A DNA stretch of 64,000 nucleotides from Ceratothoa steindachneri (taxonomy: Eukaryota > Arthropoda > Malacostraca > Isopoda > Cymothoidae), in the NCBI GenBank assembly GCA_963969495.1, contig OZ018317.1, positions 225,972,099 through 226,036,098 of the forward strand, given 5' to 3'. Below the pieces are notes generated by a model that saw only the letters and a list, made by a program, of their open reading frames with translations, was not told where the DNA came from and searched no databases. The position numbers and the translations under genes were made by a program. The number at the start of each line of letters is the position of its first letter. The stretch's first letter is position 1. Positions 15,066-25,022 of the stretch are shown here, in pieces.

Positions 15066-15140
<75 letters not shown>

Positions 15141-15810
15141 ATTGCGGTAGTAGTACTTTTCATTGATTCACAAAACAGACACTCCTCAACAAGTTCTTCA
15201 TTATCAATATATCTTACAGAGGTAAATAACAAAGTTTTACTGTTTCTAACACTTCTTCATCAAACTGTATTGGAAATTTCCTAGATTTCATTTTTTTAAC
15301 AAGTTGTACTTCAACATCTGCACTCATTTCATATATTTTGCTGCAAACTGTATTATTATTGAGAGGCATATTTTTAACATCTTTAACATCTTGTTGCAGA
15401 ATCGTTTTGATAAAAATTGTTATTGCTGGTTCATTTAACTCCTTCCCAATAGTATGAATCTCTGCTGATTTGGCTATATGGAGAGAAATTTCATAGCTGG
15501 CGTGAAAGATACGCTTATTGGCTGTGGTTTGCGCAGAGAAAAAATTAATTTAATGTAGATCTTTTTTCAAACTTTAATTTTAGTGTTTTGAAATAATCGT
15601 ATGATGAATATAAATTTTATGTTTAAATTTGAAATTAGCTTCCAAACGACCTCCTTTTATTGATTCGTTGGTCAAACATTATTGGCATAATAGGTAGACA
15701 AAAATGAAATTGTTCATCATGAGCTGCAGTTACAAATCCAAACTGCAAATATTGTTCTGAGGACTGACGAACTTTTTCTTTCTTGTACTACTCATCTCAG
15801 TTGTAGGATT
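14060..15810 (-). pseudogene. hAT transposase (SCAND3/ZBED5-like), disrupted
   Basis: Minus-strand reading gives, in order: a BED-finger-like start (EQYLQFGFVTAAHDEQFHFC) at 15,760-15,700; ASYEISLHIAKSAEIHTIGK at 15,506-15,450; MPLNNNTVCSKIYEMSADVE at about 15,370-15,310; LFTSVRYIDNEELVEECLFC at 15,230-15,170. Next come the (TA)n interruption, then CAADGSPVMIGKNGGCLKLM at 15,020-14,960, HCIIHRQNL at about 14,920, and a C-terminal dimerisation-like tail to about 14,060. This is the layout of the SCAND3/ZBED5/ZMYM6 hAT transposase family, with the DGxPxMxGxxxG core. Later parts carry many stops. It is inactive. Confidence 0.8.
15070..15138. repeat. (TA)n microsatellite inside hAT coding sequence, 69 bp
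   Basis: Lies between the codons for ...KSTTTAID and the segment leading to CAADGSP, replacing or expanding a short stretch that in related transposases encodes the residues before the DG motif. The reading frame stays open through the repeat as Ile-Tyr codons. Confidence 0.93.
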
Positions 15811-16860
15811 GATATCTGCAAAGAAAACAAAATGAATTTTAGAAATTATTAGTAACTTATGATGTAAATAAATTAACCTGTTGTCTTTGTTTTGGCTGTT
15901 GTGTATAAGAATAGTTGACAGATATAAAAATTAGAAATATGAGGCGCTCAATACCTTTACGTTGCTGATTTATTTAGCAACTTTCTACCTAGGCGCCCCC
16001 TCCCCTTCATAAAATTGAATGATTTTAAAAGATCTGCAAAACAAAATCTTTAAATTAGTATTATTAAAAAATGCAACAATTTCCTGTAAAAAAGTTCTAT
16101 AAAGAAAAACAAAATTTTAAGTGAAATCCTTTGAAAATATTTATTTAATACAGAAAACAAACAAATATTCTTATTTTTTAACACAGGAAAAACAGTTAAC
16201 TAAGAGAAATTCTAAAAAAAACTGCTATTATTGCAAAATTCTTCTTCAAGAACGAGATTATAAAAATGTAAAGGAAAATATTTCGAAAATTATTATTTAA
16301 TAATACAAACAATAGAGTAAATATTCTGGAAATTTGGTTTCATATGTATAATATAAAAAGAAAGCTGAGATCTTTATTGTAATTTTTTTTAGCAGACCCC
16401 ACGAGAATTGAACATATACCTTTAGTAATTCATAAAGTTACTATAAGCAAGTAGAAATTATTACGAAATTTAAAAATGAAGTAAATATGGGACGTCTGGC
16501 AACTCAATTGTCTCGAAAAGTCTACTCAATTTACAGTAAATGCCTAGAAAACATGCCAAATAGTTTTTGTAAGATTCCCCCCCACATAGTTTAATAGGCA
16601 GAAGCCATTGCAAAAAAAAAAGAAAAAAAAAAGACGTACCTTTACTCTGAAAATCGGTGAACCACCGCTGCATACTGCCTAATTTCAAACTTCAGTATGA
16701 TGCTGTGAACGACGAGCATGTGACTGTCATATTGTCGCATAGGCTGTGCCAGAGACACGATGACAGGTGGAAGTGAGATTATGGGAGTTATCTGGCAGTG
16801 ATGATACGCAAAGTTGTCTATATGAAAAAAATTGAAAGAATAATCCTAAAATTTGTTTTC
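15811..16860. other. hAT 5' noncoding region, AT-rich
   Basis: No coding signal; long A- and T-runs. It lies between the transposase start and the 5' terminus and is presumably untranslated leader plus later insertions. Confidence 0.4.
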
Positions 16861-16864
16861 CGAA

Positions 16865-16931
16865 AAAAATTGCGCCCTTTAATTTGTTAATTGCCCCCTG
16901 TGGGGCGTGCGCCCCACGTTCGGAATCACTG
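16865..16931 (-). repeat. hAT terminal region with GC palindrome
   Basis: The minus strand starts CAGTGATTCCGAACGTGG and runs into GCGCACGCCCCACAGGGGGC. Similar sequences are common at hAT termini. The mirrored left terminus was not found. Confidence 0.6.
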
Positions 16932-17650
16932 GTATAAGGCAATGGCCACATATCACCGTGAACGTTTTTGTGGTTTACTTTGTTCTTCTCATACTTGATC
17001 TCATTTCAAGGGAGAATGTTTGTGTGCACGCGTGGTTATGTGCAACGAATCTGTCGTCAATGACCACATTATGAATAATAGTATTCCCATGAGTTTTAAC
17101 TCTTCGAATTAAATAAATTTATATGGGATTCAATTTTCATCATGGCGGACTTAGTTATTTAAATTCGAGGCCTATTGGAAATTACAGCATGGTTACTACT
17201 ACTACTGGTGCATTGGACTCAATAGGGAGAAAAGAGTTCAGAAAAAGTAATTACAATAAAAAAAAACTAAAGCATAAAAATTATTACTCCAAACGTCAGA
17301 TGCCGTGAGATGGCGCTGGAGGCATTCAATCCCAAATGACGTCAGAAAAAAATTATATTAAAAGGTAGTTTTTATCATATGGTAATTTGGAGTATTTGTT
17401 TTTAATTGGAATACTTGAAGATAAAACACGCGGAAGCCTACACTTGAAGATAAACTACATCAGCTATTTTTCACCCTGAAGATAAATAAGCCATGCCAAC
17501 TTTTCTCACCCCCGGTGTCCTGTCCTTTCGTGTACTCTTTTAAGTTATTTTGGTTCAATTACATGATAAAGAGCTGCCTCCTGTTTTTCCTAAGTCAGGT
17601 GAGGTAGTTTTTTTTTTATTAGTATTAGAAATATTAGAAATATTGTCATT
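16932..17650. other. Unassigned interval
   Basis: AT-rich sequence with no recognised domain. The 61-codon open frame at 17,123-17,308 is low complexity at its end. I see no gene. Confidence 0.35.
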
Positions 17651-17779
17651 TATAGGTTGTTTGGAACCCCCCCTAAAATATTTGTGTTAGGTTGTGTTAT
17701 TCAGAAAAATTAACTGATTCAAACACATGAAAAATTAACTTCAAGCCCGTTAAGTGGAAAAACGAGTTCTTTTAACAAA

Positions 17780-18551
17780 TCTTTATCACTTATTCTAAAA
17801 ACAACAAATTTTGATCTCCTTCATCGGTTTAAACCAATTAACCCATCTCTCCCTCGGATATATGGATTGCCAAAAAAAACACAAACCTGGAACCCCCCCT
17901 CCGCCCTATTATATCTAGCATTGGCTCACACGTCTACAAACTCTCCAAGTGGTTGGCGTCCATCCTCTCTGACGCGGTTGGGTTAACGTCCCCTTCCCAT
18001 ATACTTCATTCTTCTGATTTTATCGAAAAATTTAGGAAAATCAATATAAAAAATAGTCGCTTTATCAGTTTTGATGTCGATTGCCTTTTTACCAATGTCC
18101 CGATTGAGGAAGCTCTTCCAGTGTCAGCGAACGTATTAGATAACCCCAAATTAAACCTCCCATTACCCCAAATAAAAATTCTTAAACTTGTGAAACTGTG
18201 TGTTACCGACAATTGAACAGCGAATTAGTTTTTTACCGACAAAAATATGGCCTTAGTATGCGGAACCCGTTATCCTCCATTCTTTGCAACTTGTTCTAGG
18301 AACACTTCGAAACCTCCACCCTCACCACTATCAAACCCCTAAACTTGGTATGGAATAGATACGCAGATGACGTGATTTCCACATGGCCATTAACTGAAAT
18401 AAACTCCTTTGATAATTTTTTGACAAAGTTGAATAACCTCCACCCCACCATAAAATTTAAGGTTAAATTGGAAAAGGACAATTATCTTCCTTTCCTTGAC
18501 GTTAAAGTCCTAAGAATTAATGATAAATTGTCGCAAACCCACCAATTCTAA
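17780..18551 (+). pseudogene. Penelope-type reverse transcriptase fragment
   Basis: Reads LLHRFKPINPSLPRIYGLPK, then in another frame KLSKWLASILSDAVGL and SRFISFDVDCLFTNVPIEEA. The latter is the PLE RT A-motif region, with SFDVxxLFTNVP diagnostic. After a frame break come NRYADDVIS (YADD box, about 18,353-18,380) and LHPTIKFKVKLEKDNYLPFL with DVKV. The middle part after the A motif is deleted. The catalytic Asp residues of the A and C motifs are present, but in different frames. Confidence 0.8.
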
Positions 18552-18578
18552 TTCCTATATACTTTTGGGGAGAGATAC

Positions 18579-18702
18579 TATTTTTAATTTAATTAAGTAG
18601 GAGGGGAACCAACGACAAATCACTATTTAAGTCTGGGTTGAGCTGTTTTATTATGATTTGTCGTCGGTTCCCCTCCTACTTAATTAAATTAAAAAGTCAA
18701 TA
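18579..18702. repeat. Foldback of about 120 bp at the PLE break
   Basis: Arms at 18,582-18,622 and 18,654-18,695 (for example TAAGTAGGAGGGGAACC against GGTTCCCCTCCTACTTA) with a 31-bp loop. Only a few mismatches occur across the arms. It lies where the PLE coding sequence stops being recognisable. No protein or known MITE terminus was identified. Confidence 0.88.
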
Positions 18703-18952
18703 GTGTTTAATAATATATATATTTTTTTAAATAGTTCAATATAAATATTAAACTCATAATCCTACTTAGGCAATTTAAGAACATTTTTGCAGTTACTAAC
18801 TAAATTAAATTAAAATAAACCTATCTTTTTACTATAAATCTAAACTCTAATTTTAGAAATTGTTTAAATTCTATTTTTTTCTATTCAAAGCTAAAACTAT
18901 CAATGTTATATTTGTACCTTTAGAATTGTGCTTTTGTATATATTTTATAGCC

Positions 18953-18988
18953 CTAAGAAGATGACCGTATTATGGTCGAAACATCGCC
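18953..18988 (+). other. PLE terminal motif, hammerhead-like
   Basis: AGAAGATGACC, spacer, GGTCGAAACATC. It resembles the CTGANGA...GAAAC core reported for hammerhead ribozymes in PLE terminal repeats, but the C and U of the first box are changed here, so activity is unlikely. Confidence 0.5.
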
Positions 18989-19274
18989 ACTAAATAAATA
19001 AAAAAATGTCGGCAGCAATTTTCCTTGCCTTGGGATTTCTGTTAAAAATCAAATTCATGATCTCGAAAATCAATCCTCATCAATATATATATATATAGTA
19101 CAGGAAAGAGAAATTTAACGGAATGAGCAATGAGACAAGAAACAGGAGTTTTTTTAGAGGTAAGAGAAAGGGACATTAGAAGAAGACTAGAATAATAGAG
19201 AGCAGAGGGCGGCACAATGAAGGCAATCCTTTACCGATAAGACAGAGATAACGCCAGGGGAAAAAAGTTTGAAA

Positions 19275-19345
19275 TTCCTGGCCGGGACTCGAACCGGGGC
19301 CTGCTGATTGCCGGTCAGATGCTCTACCGCTGAGCTACCAGGCAC
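19275..19345 (-). promoter_or_regulatory. tRNA-like region of composite SINE copy B
   Basis: The minus strand reads GCCTGGTAGCTCAGCGGTAG (A box region), an anticodon-like loop CCGGCAA and B box GGTTCGAGTCC, ending CCAGGAA. D-arm GCTC/GAGC is intact and acceptor pairing is 6 of 7. Position 33 is C and there is a T-stem mismatch. A tRNA finder might call this as tRNA-Ala(GGC), but I consider it a SINE promoter because it is embedded in a repeated unit. Confidence 0.7.
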
Positions 19346-19479
19346 AGTGAATCAGCTTCGCCCAAAGCGTCACCTTATCAAACCCAGTATCTCTCTAAGC
19401 TAGGAACCTCCAAGGAATTTTTATACCTCATCTTCTTACCCGCTCACAATTTAAAGGCTCATCCCCAAGTCACATACAA

Positions 19480-19655
19480 AGAAGAAGGAGCAAATGCAAG
19501 TTCTGCGGGTGATAACAACCACCACAGGGCTTTCGCCATATTTATTTTCTGCACCTTTATTTCTGTCTTCAAAATTGTTTTGAAAGGCAGAAAATAAATA
19601 TGGCGAAAGCACTGTGGTGGTTGTTATCACCCGCAGAACTTGCATTTGCTCCTTC

Positions 19656-19658
<3 letters not shown>
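19480..19658. repeat. Inverted repeat (hairpin) of composite SINE copy B
   Basis: Arms 19,480-19,549 and 19,589-19,658 are nearly perfect (for example GTTCTGCGGGTGATAACAAC against GTTGTTATCACCCGCAGAAC), with a 39-bp loop that is itself partly palindromic. The right arm ends where the large TA array starts. Confidence 0.9.
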
Positions 19659-19745
<87 letters not shown>

Positions 19746-19783
19746 ATCTATATATATCTATATCTATATCTAGATCTAGATAT

Positions 19784-19859
<76 letters not shown>
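19659..19859. repeat. (TA)n array of about 200 bp with palindromic centre
   Basis: TA repeat whose middle (19,741-19,790) contains TCTA variants arranged symmetrically around TAGATCTA. The array therefore reads as two TA arms mirrored around a centre. Confidence 0.92.
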
Positions 19860-19861
<2 letters not shown>

Positions 19862-20690
19862 TAAGAGAGCAGAGGGGTTGCGCGTTGCCAGGCGTATACG
19901 TATTTTTAGGATAAATAAGCAGGCTAAATTTAGGAAGTTCATTACTATATTATAACTTCTTGGTACCGACGTTTCGGGTAGGAATCCATTCTCAAGGATG
20001 TGAGATTATAAATATATACAAACATAAGAATTTTTTAGATAAGTTATGAGATATTTATAAATTAACTATATGGGAAATGGGAAGCAGCAGAGGTGGAAAT
20101 ATTCAAATTATAAAAATGCAGGGCTTTTAACTATTAAGGAATAGGAAATATGTTTTTGTTTTTAAATAAAACTGAGATTAATTAGTTTTTGGTGTTTTCA
20201 TTGTAAAAAGGGGGAGATAAGAAATTAAGAGCAATAGATTATATTCTAATATAAACAAATTTTAAGCCGGGTGAGAGAAGTGTAGGACTAAAACCGCCAA
20301 AGGCGGCTCCATAATACCTAGGTATTCATATATCTAAAATATTATAACGTTGTAGTTAGCAGTATCGAAGGCTAGTAAAGGGTGAAGAATGACTATATTG
20401 TAAGACTAGGTACCGTCGGTAGCTCGATAAAGGTACTCATTGGGTTTCAAGAGTGCACATTCAGTATTGTAGTAGGCCTTAAACTTAGACTGAATTCTGA
20501 AAGAATTTATCGATATTTAACGAGGACATGCGATTAAGGATACGGGCGAATACAGCTCTTCAAATGCTTTGAGAGGAACTGGAAATAAGAAATCGAAAGA
20601 TACCTCGCGGGATTCATTTATTCCAGGCTGGGATTTCACTGAATGGGGTGAAAAACAGCATGATTAAAATCAGATTGGACTACATCAGTT

Positions 20691-20695
<5 letters not shown>
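19860..20695. other. Penelope-like terminal region remnant and unassigned sequence
   Basis: At 20,000-19,965 the minus strand reads TTGAGAATGG, spacer, TACCCGAAACGTCGGTACC, a motif typical of PLE terminal repeats, adjacent to a TA array as for the other PLEs here. The rest to 20,695 is AT-rich and shows no coding sequence. Confidence 0.5.

Positions 20696-20762
<67 letters not shown>
20696..20762. repeat. (TA)n microsatellite, 67 bp
   Basis: Perfect TA repeat directly adjoining the end of a mariner remnant. Confidence 0.95.
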
Positions 20763-20766
<4 letters not shown>

Positions 20767-21045
20767 GAAAAATAACCTTATTGGCAATGCTGAGCCATCA
20801 TTTAGCTAAGCAGTGGATGCCTATTTTCCCAATAAATTATTTTGTTTGGAGGAAATATAGAATTTTATATCTGTATCCACATCCTTTATTTAAGAATAAA
20901 CTTTGCCATTTAGGTGATTTGTAATGACTTAAATAAATGATAATTAGATGGTGCAAGTCCGGTAAATATGGAGAATGAGGATCTATCTATCTATGCTGCA
21001 GAACACTCCACAATGGTCTTAAAATCATAAAGTTCTGTTGTCGGA
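20763..21045 (-). pseudogene. Mariner-like transposase C-terminal remnant
   Basis: The minus strand reads VLQH, a stop, then DPHSPYLPDL, followed after a frameshift by APSNYHLFKSLQ. This matches the third catalytic block of mariner (PHPPYSPDLAPSDYHLF), with the catalytic Asp replaced by Asn. The degenerate tail runs up to the TA array at 20,762, consistent with an element end in TA. Confidence 0.6.
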
Positions 21046-21289
21046 TGACAGCCTCAACCCTCGGATTCGTTTAGTCCGAAATTGCCTCAACTGAATATTT
21101 CGAATCAACGCTGCTGACATTTCCGAATGTTTAACACATTTTCATAACACTTTCGTAATGCTCTTTTTACTGATAATGCGACATTACTCTCTTTCTGTAA
21201 TTCATAAGGCTTATGAGTGCTTGCTTCACTTGCAGCTATCACTAATGAAAACTTCTAGCAAAATGTAGCTTAGAATAAACATAGGCATC

Positions 21290-21570
21290 AATAACTTAAA
21301 AAAGGCTAGACATTAGTACAGCAAGAAAATAGCCTAGGTATTGCTATATTAAAAAGGTATATAATTACTACAGCTTATAAAAGACCTAGGCATTACTACC
21401 TTAAGTTAAAAAGGCCTAGACAATACTACCTGTTATAAAAGGACTAGAATTTGCTACTTTAAAAAGGCCAAGGTATTACTACAACTTATAAAATGCATAA
21501 GCAATACTACCTTAAGTTAAAAAGACCTAGACATTGAAACAGCTTATAAAAGGCCTAGGAATTACTACAG
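21290..21570. repeat. Minisatellite, about 35-bp alternating unit
   Basis: About eight imperfect units built on AAAAAGGCCTAGACATTACT and ACAGCTTATAAAAGGCCTAG in alternation. The GCCTAG core recurs throughout. It has no coding role. Confidence 0.8.
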
Positions 21571-22447
21571 TTATCTTGAATCCGATTGCAGCAAATTTGT
21601 AACATTTTTTGTCTTTTAAAACGACGTTAGTTTCTTGGCAACCTAATAATAGCTTAATCACGGTTTCCCGGCCTATAACGTTGGACCACCGTGGTAGGAG
21701 GTGAGAATTAAGGGTCAGTAGTATTTTCCGCAAGGCCAATCTCTGACCAGTATTGACTAAGCAAAAGAGTCTTTCTCGCTGAAGTGAAGGACCTCTTAAA
21801 CTGCGACTTTTCCCAGCGGAGTTTTTAATTGTCGTGTTCATTTATGGATTATAACTGAGCATAAAATAGTCGGTTGGCCGTTTGTTGTATGTCTGGTGTA
21901 TAATTTGGAGATGTGTTTATTTGGCGCGTTGTGAATGTGTTTTCTTTGGTGGATGTATAGGTCTCATCGGCATTTATGGGGTCCCTCATTTTGAGATTCT
22001 CAGAGAAAACTTAATTTCAGGCTTTCTTGTACTCCAAGACGTGGCAGATGTTATCAGGGGAAGAAGTGCTCTCGCTGTCTTATCTCTCATCTTGATGTTA
22101 TCTTGGGTCGTTATCATGGATCGATACCAGGTCATTTGTATCAATTAGGAATACGAACAACACTGGAAACCCCGTGAAAGAGATTCTGAATTTCAATTAA
22201 CGTGACCTCGCCAACCCCTTAGGATTCTCCTTTGCTCGAAAACTCAATTAATTCCAGACTTGGATGAAGATGTTAGCGGTCATTAAAGCTAATTGCATCC
22301 CAAAGTGAACAAGCTCCAAACACAAGTTCAGTGCGACATTAGGGACGTTAAGAGGTTACATAAACGGAGAGCCTCTTAAATAGAAGGTAGGCCAACCATA
22401 AGATCCCACGGCGAAGATTTTTTTTCTCCGTTTATTCCTTTTTATAC

Positions 22448-22487
<40 letters not shown>

Positions 22488-22937
22488 AGCTCATTGTTTT
22501 TTATAATTATTTTTATCGTCCAAGCGTGTCCCCATTGATCCCTGTTTTAATGCTTATGCTCTCGTTATTGAAGAACACAAATTGGTATTATTTAGTTTTT
22601 TTACTCTTCAGTAAAGCCTATTCCGGTTTTAGTGTACCCTTCCGACCCCAACATTCATCAATGATAAGGTCTGTTAGTCTTATTTTTTGTCTATCAGTTT
22701 TTATTCCCTCTTTCCCCGTGAGTATGAGTAACCCCGTTATATTCCTTATAATTAAAAAAAATACTCCGCACATCACTCAATCATTCAAACCCCACCAAAC
22801 AATTGAGAAAATATTGCAGTATAATTAAGTGTTCGGCTATAAAGCAAACAACCATACGCACAAATGCGTATTTAATGGCCGTGCAAGCGCTGAAAGTTGT
22901 ATTTGACGTCAGCTCTTGCGCAGAAATGTGTAACTAG
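21571..22937. other. Unassigned interval
   Basis: Open frames at 21,527-21,841 (minus, 104 codons), 21,882-22,148 (plus) and 22,526-22,828 (plus) have no recognisable motifs. I see no supported gene. Confidence 0.35.
22446..22486. repeat. (ATT)n microsatellite
   Basis: About 13 perfect ATT/TAT units. Confidence 0.95.
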
Positions 22938-23260
22938 GCTGTATGCTAAAAAAAATGTGAAATGCACTTTTAAGAGAATACGGCCGTATGCTAAAACACA
23001 TTTGAGCAAAAACCCTATTTTTTTATATATATTTTACATTTTAGCCTTTTGCATATAATAAATTTATATATAATTGTGAAGCTGCACTAAATCTGATAAA
23101 AGTGCATTTCATATTTTTTTCGCATACGGCCGTTAGTGTAGCTTCACAATTATTTATAAATTTATTATATGCAAAAGGCTAAAATGTTAAATATATAAAA
23201 AAAAAAGGTTTTTTGCTCAAATGTGCATTTCACATTTGTTTTAGCATTCCGCCGTTAGCC
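22938..23260. repeat. Complex foldback/MITE-like inverted repeat
   Basis: Main arms about 22,992-23,090 and 23,134-23,244 (for example TAGCCTTTTGCATATAATAA against TTATTATATGCAAAAGGCTA). A second nested pair at 22,938-22,971 and 23,098-23,130 also matches in inverted orientation. The motif ACGGCCGT recurs at 22,979 and 23,126. No coding sequence. It is probably a non-autonomous DNA transposon that has re-inserted into or duplicated within itself. Confidence 0.82.
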
Positions 23261-23436
23261 CGACAGTATTGAAAGGCTAGGCTTTATTCCTGTAAGACCA
23301 CTTCAAAGATGAGCAATTTCAACTTAATTTGGATTTTATTCTTAGAAAATGTCGTAAACGGAGAAATAATTTGGTCTCGAGTAAAAGTGACTTGGTGAGG
23401 ATTGTTGGTAGCGGACACACACACATACATACACAC

Positions 23437-23754
23437 ACTTGGCCAAAAGTAAAAAGTGTTTCTGTAAGATTTTTAGTTTTAGTCATATTACTTATTTAGG
23501 ACGATATAAAATACATAATAGTTATAAATTTTAGCTGACACAAGAAATATTGGTTAAATTCTGATTTTAGAAAACATACCATTTTATTAATTACACAAAA
23601 TTTATTTAAAAACTAAGTAATTCAAACATATTAATAAAATATTCAAACAGTAGCAAAACACGTTATTTCTGAATAATATGATAAACTATAAGGAGTTTGA
23701 TTAAATATATTGAATATATAAATCTATGAGAGTGCTTTATACTTTTGGCCAAGA

Positions 23755-23756
<2 letters not shown>
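23437..23756. mobile_element. Tc1/mariner-type MITE, about 320 bp
   Basis: Ends carry inverted repeats CTTGGCCAAAAGTAAAAAGT (from 23,438) and the complement of CTTTATACTTTTGGCCAAG (ending about 23,753). The interior is AT-rich and non-coding. The right end lies directly on a TA array, as expected for TA-targeting Tc1-type elements; the left end lies in a CA/TA-rich tract. Confidence 0.72.

Positions 23757-23821
<65 letters not shown>
23756..23821. repeat. (TA)n microsatellite, 66 bp
   Basis: TA repeat between the right end of the MITE and the 3' side of Penelope-like element B. Confidence 0.95.
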
Positions 23822-23824
<3 letters not shown>

Positions 23825-23906
23825 CTTTTAATTGATTTGTTCCTTTGAAATCTAATATGTAGTAAGAATATGAAGACTCAGGTGATCACACTAATCATTT
23901 ATTGGC

Positions 23907-23943
23907 CGGACGTTTTGGACCTTTACTAGGACCATCTTCAGCG
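23907..23943 (-). other. PLE terminal motif, hammerhead-like
   Basis: CTGAAGA matches the CUGANGA box of hammerhead ribozymes and is followed by a TGGTCC/GGTCCA stem. The expected GAAAC reads AAAAC, so the core has decayed. Confidence 0.5.
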
Positions 23944-24429
23944 ACTGTATCGACTAATGAGAAGAGGAAGGAATATCAACGATAACAGTTAAAAGATTAC
24001 ATTAAATAATGGCTAAAAAAGCGGATGAAGACAAGTTAAAATAATAAAATTGACAATTGAGATTAAAGTAAAAACAAATAACAATATATAAAATTAATTA
24101 ATACTATCTAGTGTAATTTTGAAAAATAATAGAAAGAAATGAAGTTATAACATAAACTGACTTGAATATCAAATATTAAAGGTAACTGGAGTAAACAATA
24201 AAATAATCTATTATATTAAAATATAAAAAAACAACAAAAAACCCGAAAACAAATTAGAATGAATTAAACAGAGGGACTAACCTTTATCGTAGGAGTTGAG
24301 AAATGAACTAACTAAAGATATAAAAACTACTAACGAGATTTGTTCGGTTGGTCGGTTGGCTAGTTAATCTATTGAGGTGTTGGTTGGTTATATAGTGAAT
24401 AGTTTAATTGAAGAGGAGTAATTATTTAG

Positions 24430-25022
24430 GTTTGGATTTATTTTATTGATGTACAGTGACTCTAAGATTTTCAAATCGAGAGAAATTAAGGCTGAAGATA
24501 ATATCGTAAATGAATCAGAATTAAGAGGATGATGGTGATACTCGAGTGGTGCCTGATGGAAGAGGCTTCAGGTTTAGAAATGGGAATACCAGTCCTATGA
24601 GACAAACCTAAGTGCTTCGCGATCCTGCATTTGAGTTGTTAGCCAGTTTGGCCTACATAATGACTGTGGCAGGTCGTACATGTATAATTGTAAACTATAC
24701 ATGATCGCAAGCACAAAGGGATTGGCTCCTTATGGAGAAAAAAGGATTTCAACGATACAGGATTAGAATTTATACAAATGAATTGGCAGTGAGGGAAATG
24801 ATTGTTGAGGGTAGAGAGAAGGAGTTTGTTAAAATCGGATGTCAAATGCTCGAGATAGGGTAGTCTAAGGAAAAGCTTCTGTTTAGAAACAGTAATAAGA
24901 AAGGGTTGAGGGTAATATATTTTGGAGAGAAATTTGGATACTAACAAGATCCCCCGCGCTACTGAAACATAATTGTCATGTACGCCGCTATAATTTGTCA
25001 TTAAGGAGCATCTAAATATCAA
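24430..25022 (-). pseudogene. Penelope RT C-terminus and GIY-YIG start
   Basis: Open frame of 127 codons with LFLRLPYLEHLTSDFNKLLL and RSCIVYNYTCTTCHSHYVGQ, the PLE linker with its conserved Cys residues leading into the GIY-YIG nuclease. After a stop the nuclease continues degraded, with LKILESLYINKINPNLN near 24,480-24,430, the conserved C-terminal Glu block of PLE nucleases. It is inactive. Confidence 0.8.

Larger units (their letters stand above)
13850..16931 (-). mobile_element. hAT-family DNA transposon (SCAND3/ZBED5-related transposase)
   Basis: A minus-strand element beginning near 16,931 with a hAT-type end (CAGTGATTCCG) followed by a G/C-rich palindromic leader (GTGGGGCGCACGCCCCAC), a pattern seen at the ends of several animal hAT elements. 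The transposase pseudogene follows at about 15,810-14,060. The opposite terminus was not recognised, so the left boundary is approximate. It contains a (TA)n interruption at 15,070-15,138. Confidence 0.72.
17650..19082 (+). mobile_element. Penelope-like element A (partial)
   Basis: Plus-strand PLE with recognisable RT at 17,780-18,551. A foldback insertion lies right after the last readable RT motif, and a terminal motif (GAAGATGACC...GGTCGAAACATC) is at 18,955-18,986. It abuts a short (TA)n at 19,083. The GIY-YIG endonuclease domain is missing, replaced by about 250 bp of AT-rich sequence. A dead copy. Confidence 0.72.
19083..19659 (-). mobile_element. Composite foldback plus tRNA-like SINE, copy B
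   Basis: Inverted counterpart of the unit at 11,885-12,475, with the same parts in the same order: hairpin 19,480-19,658, unique segment, tRNA-like region 19,345-19,275, T/C-rich 3' body and a (TA)n tail at 19,083-19,096. The large TA array adjoins the hairpin end, as in copy A. The two copies differ by scattered substitutions and small indels, so they arose by separate insertions or old duplication. Copy B has the better A and B boxes. Confidence 0.8.
23822..25022 (-). mobile_element. Penelope-like element B (5'-truncated)
   Basis: Minus-strand PLE with the RT/endonuclease junction at 25,022-24,639 and GIY-YIG remnants down to about 24,430. A 3' untranslated tail follows, and a terminal motif is at 23,943-23,907 (CTGAAGATGGTCC, spacer, GGTCCAAAACGTCC). 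The 3' end abuts the TA array at 23,821. The RT core is missing, so it is a 5'-truncated insertion. Confidence 0.78.

Noticed and set aside
19275..19345. Functional tRNA-Ala gene
   Set aside because: It is part of a repeated composite unit, lacks T33 and has a T-stem mismatch, so it is a SINE promoter.
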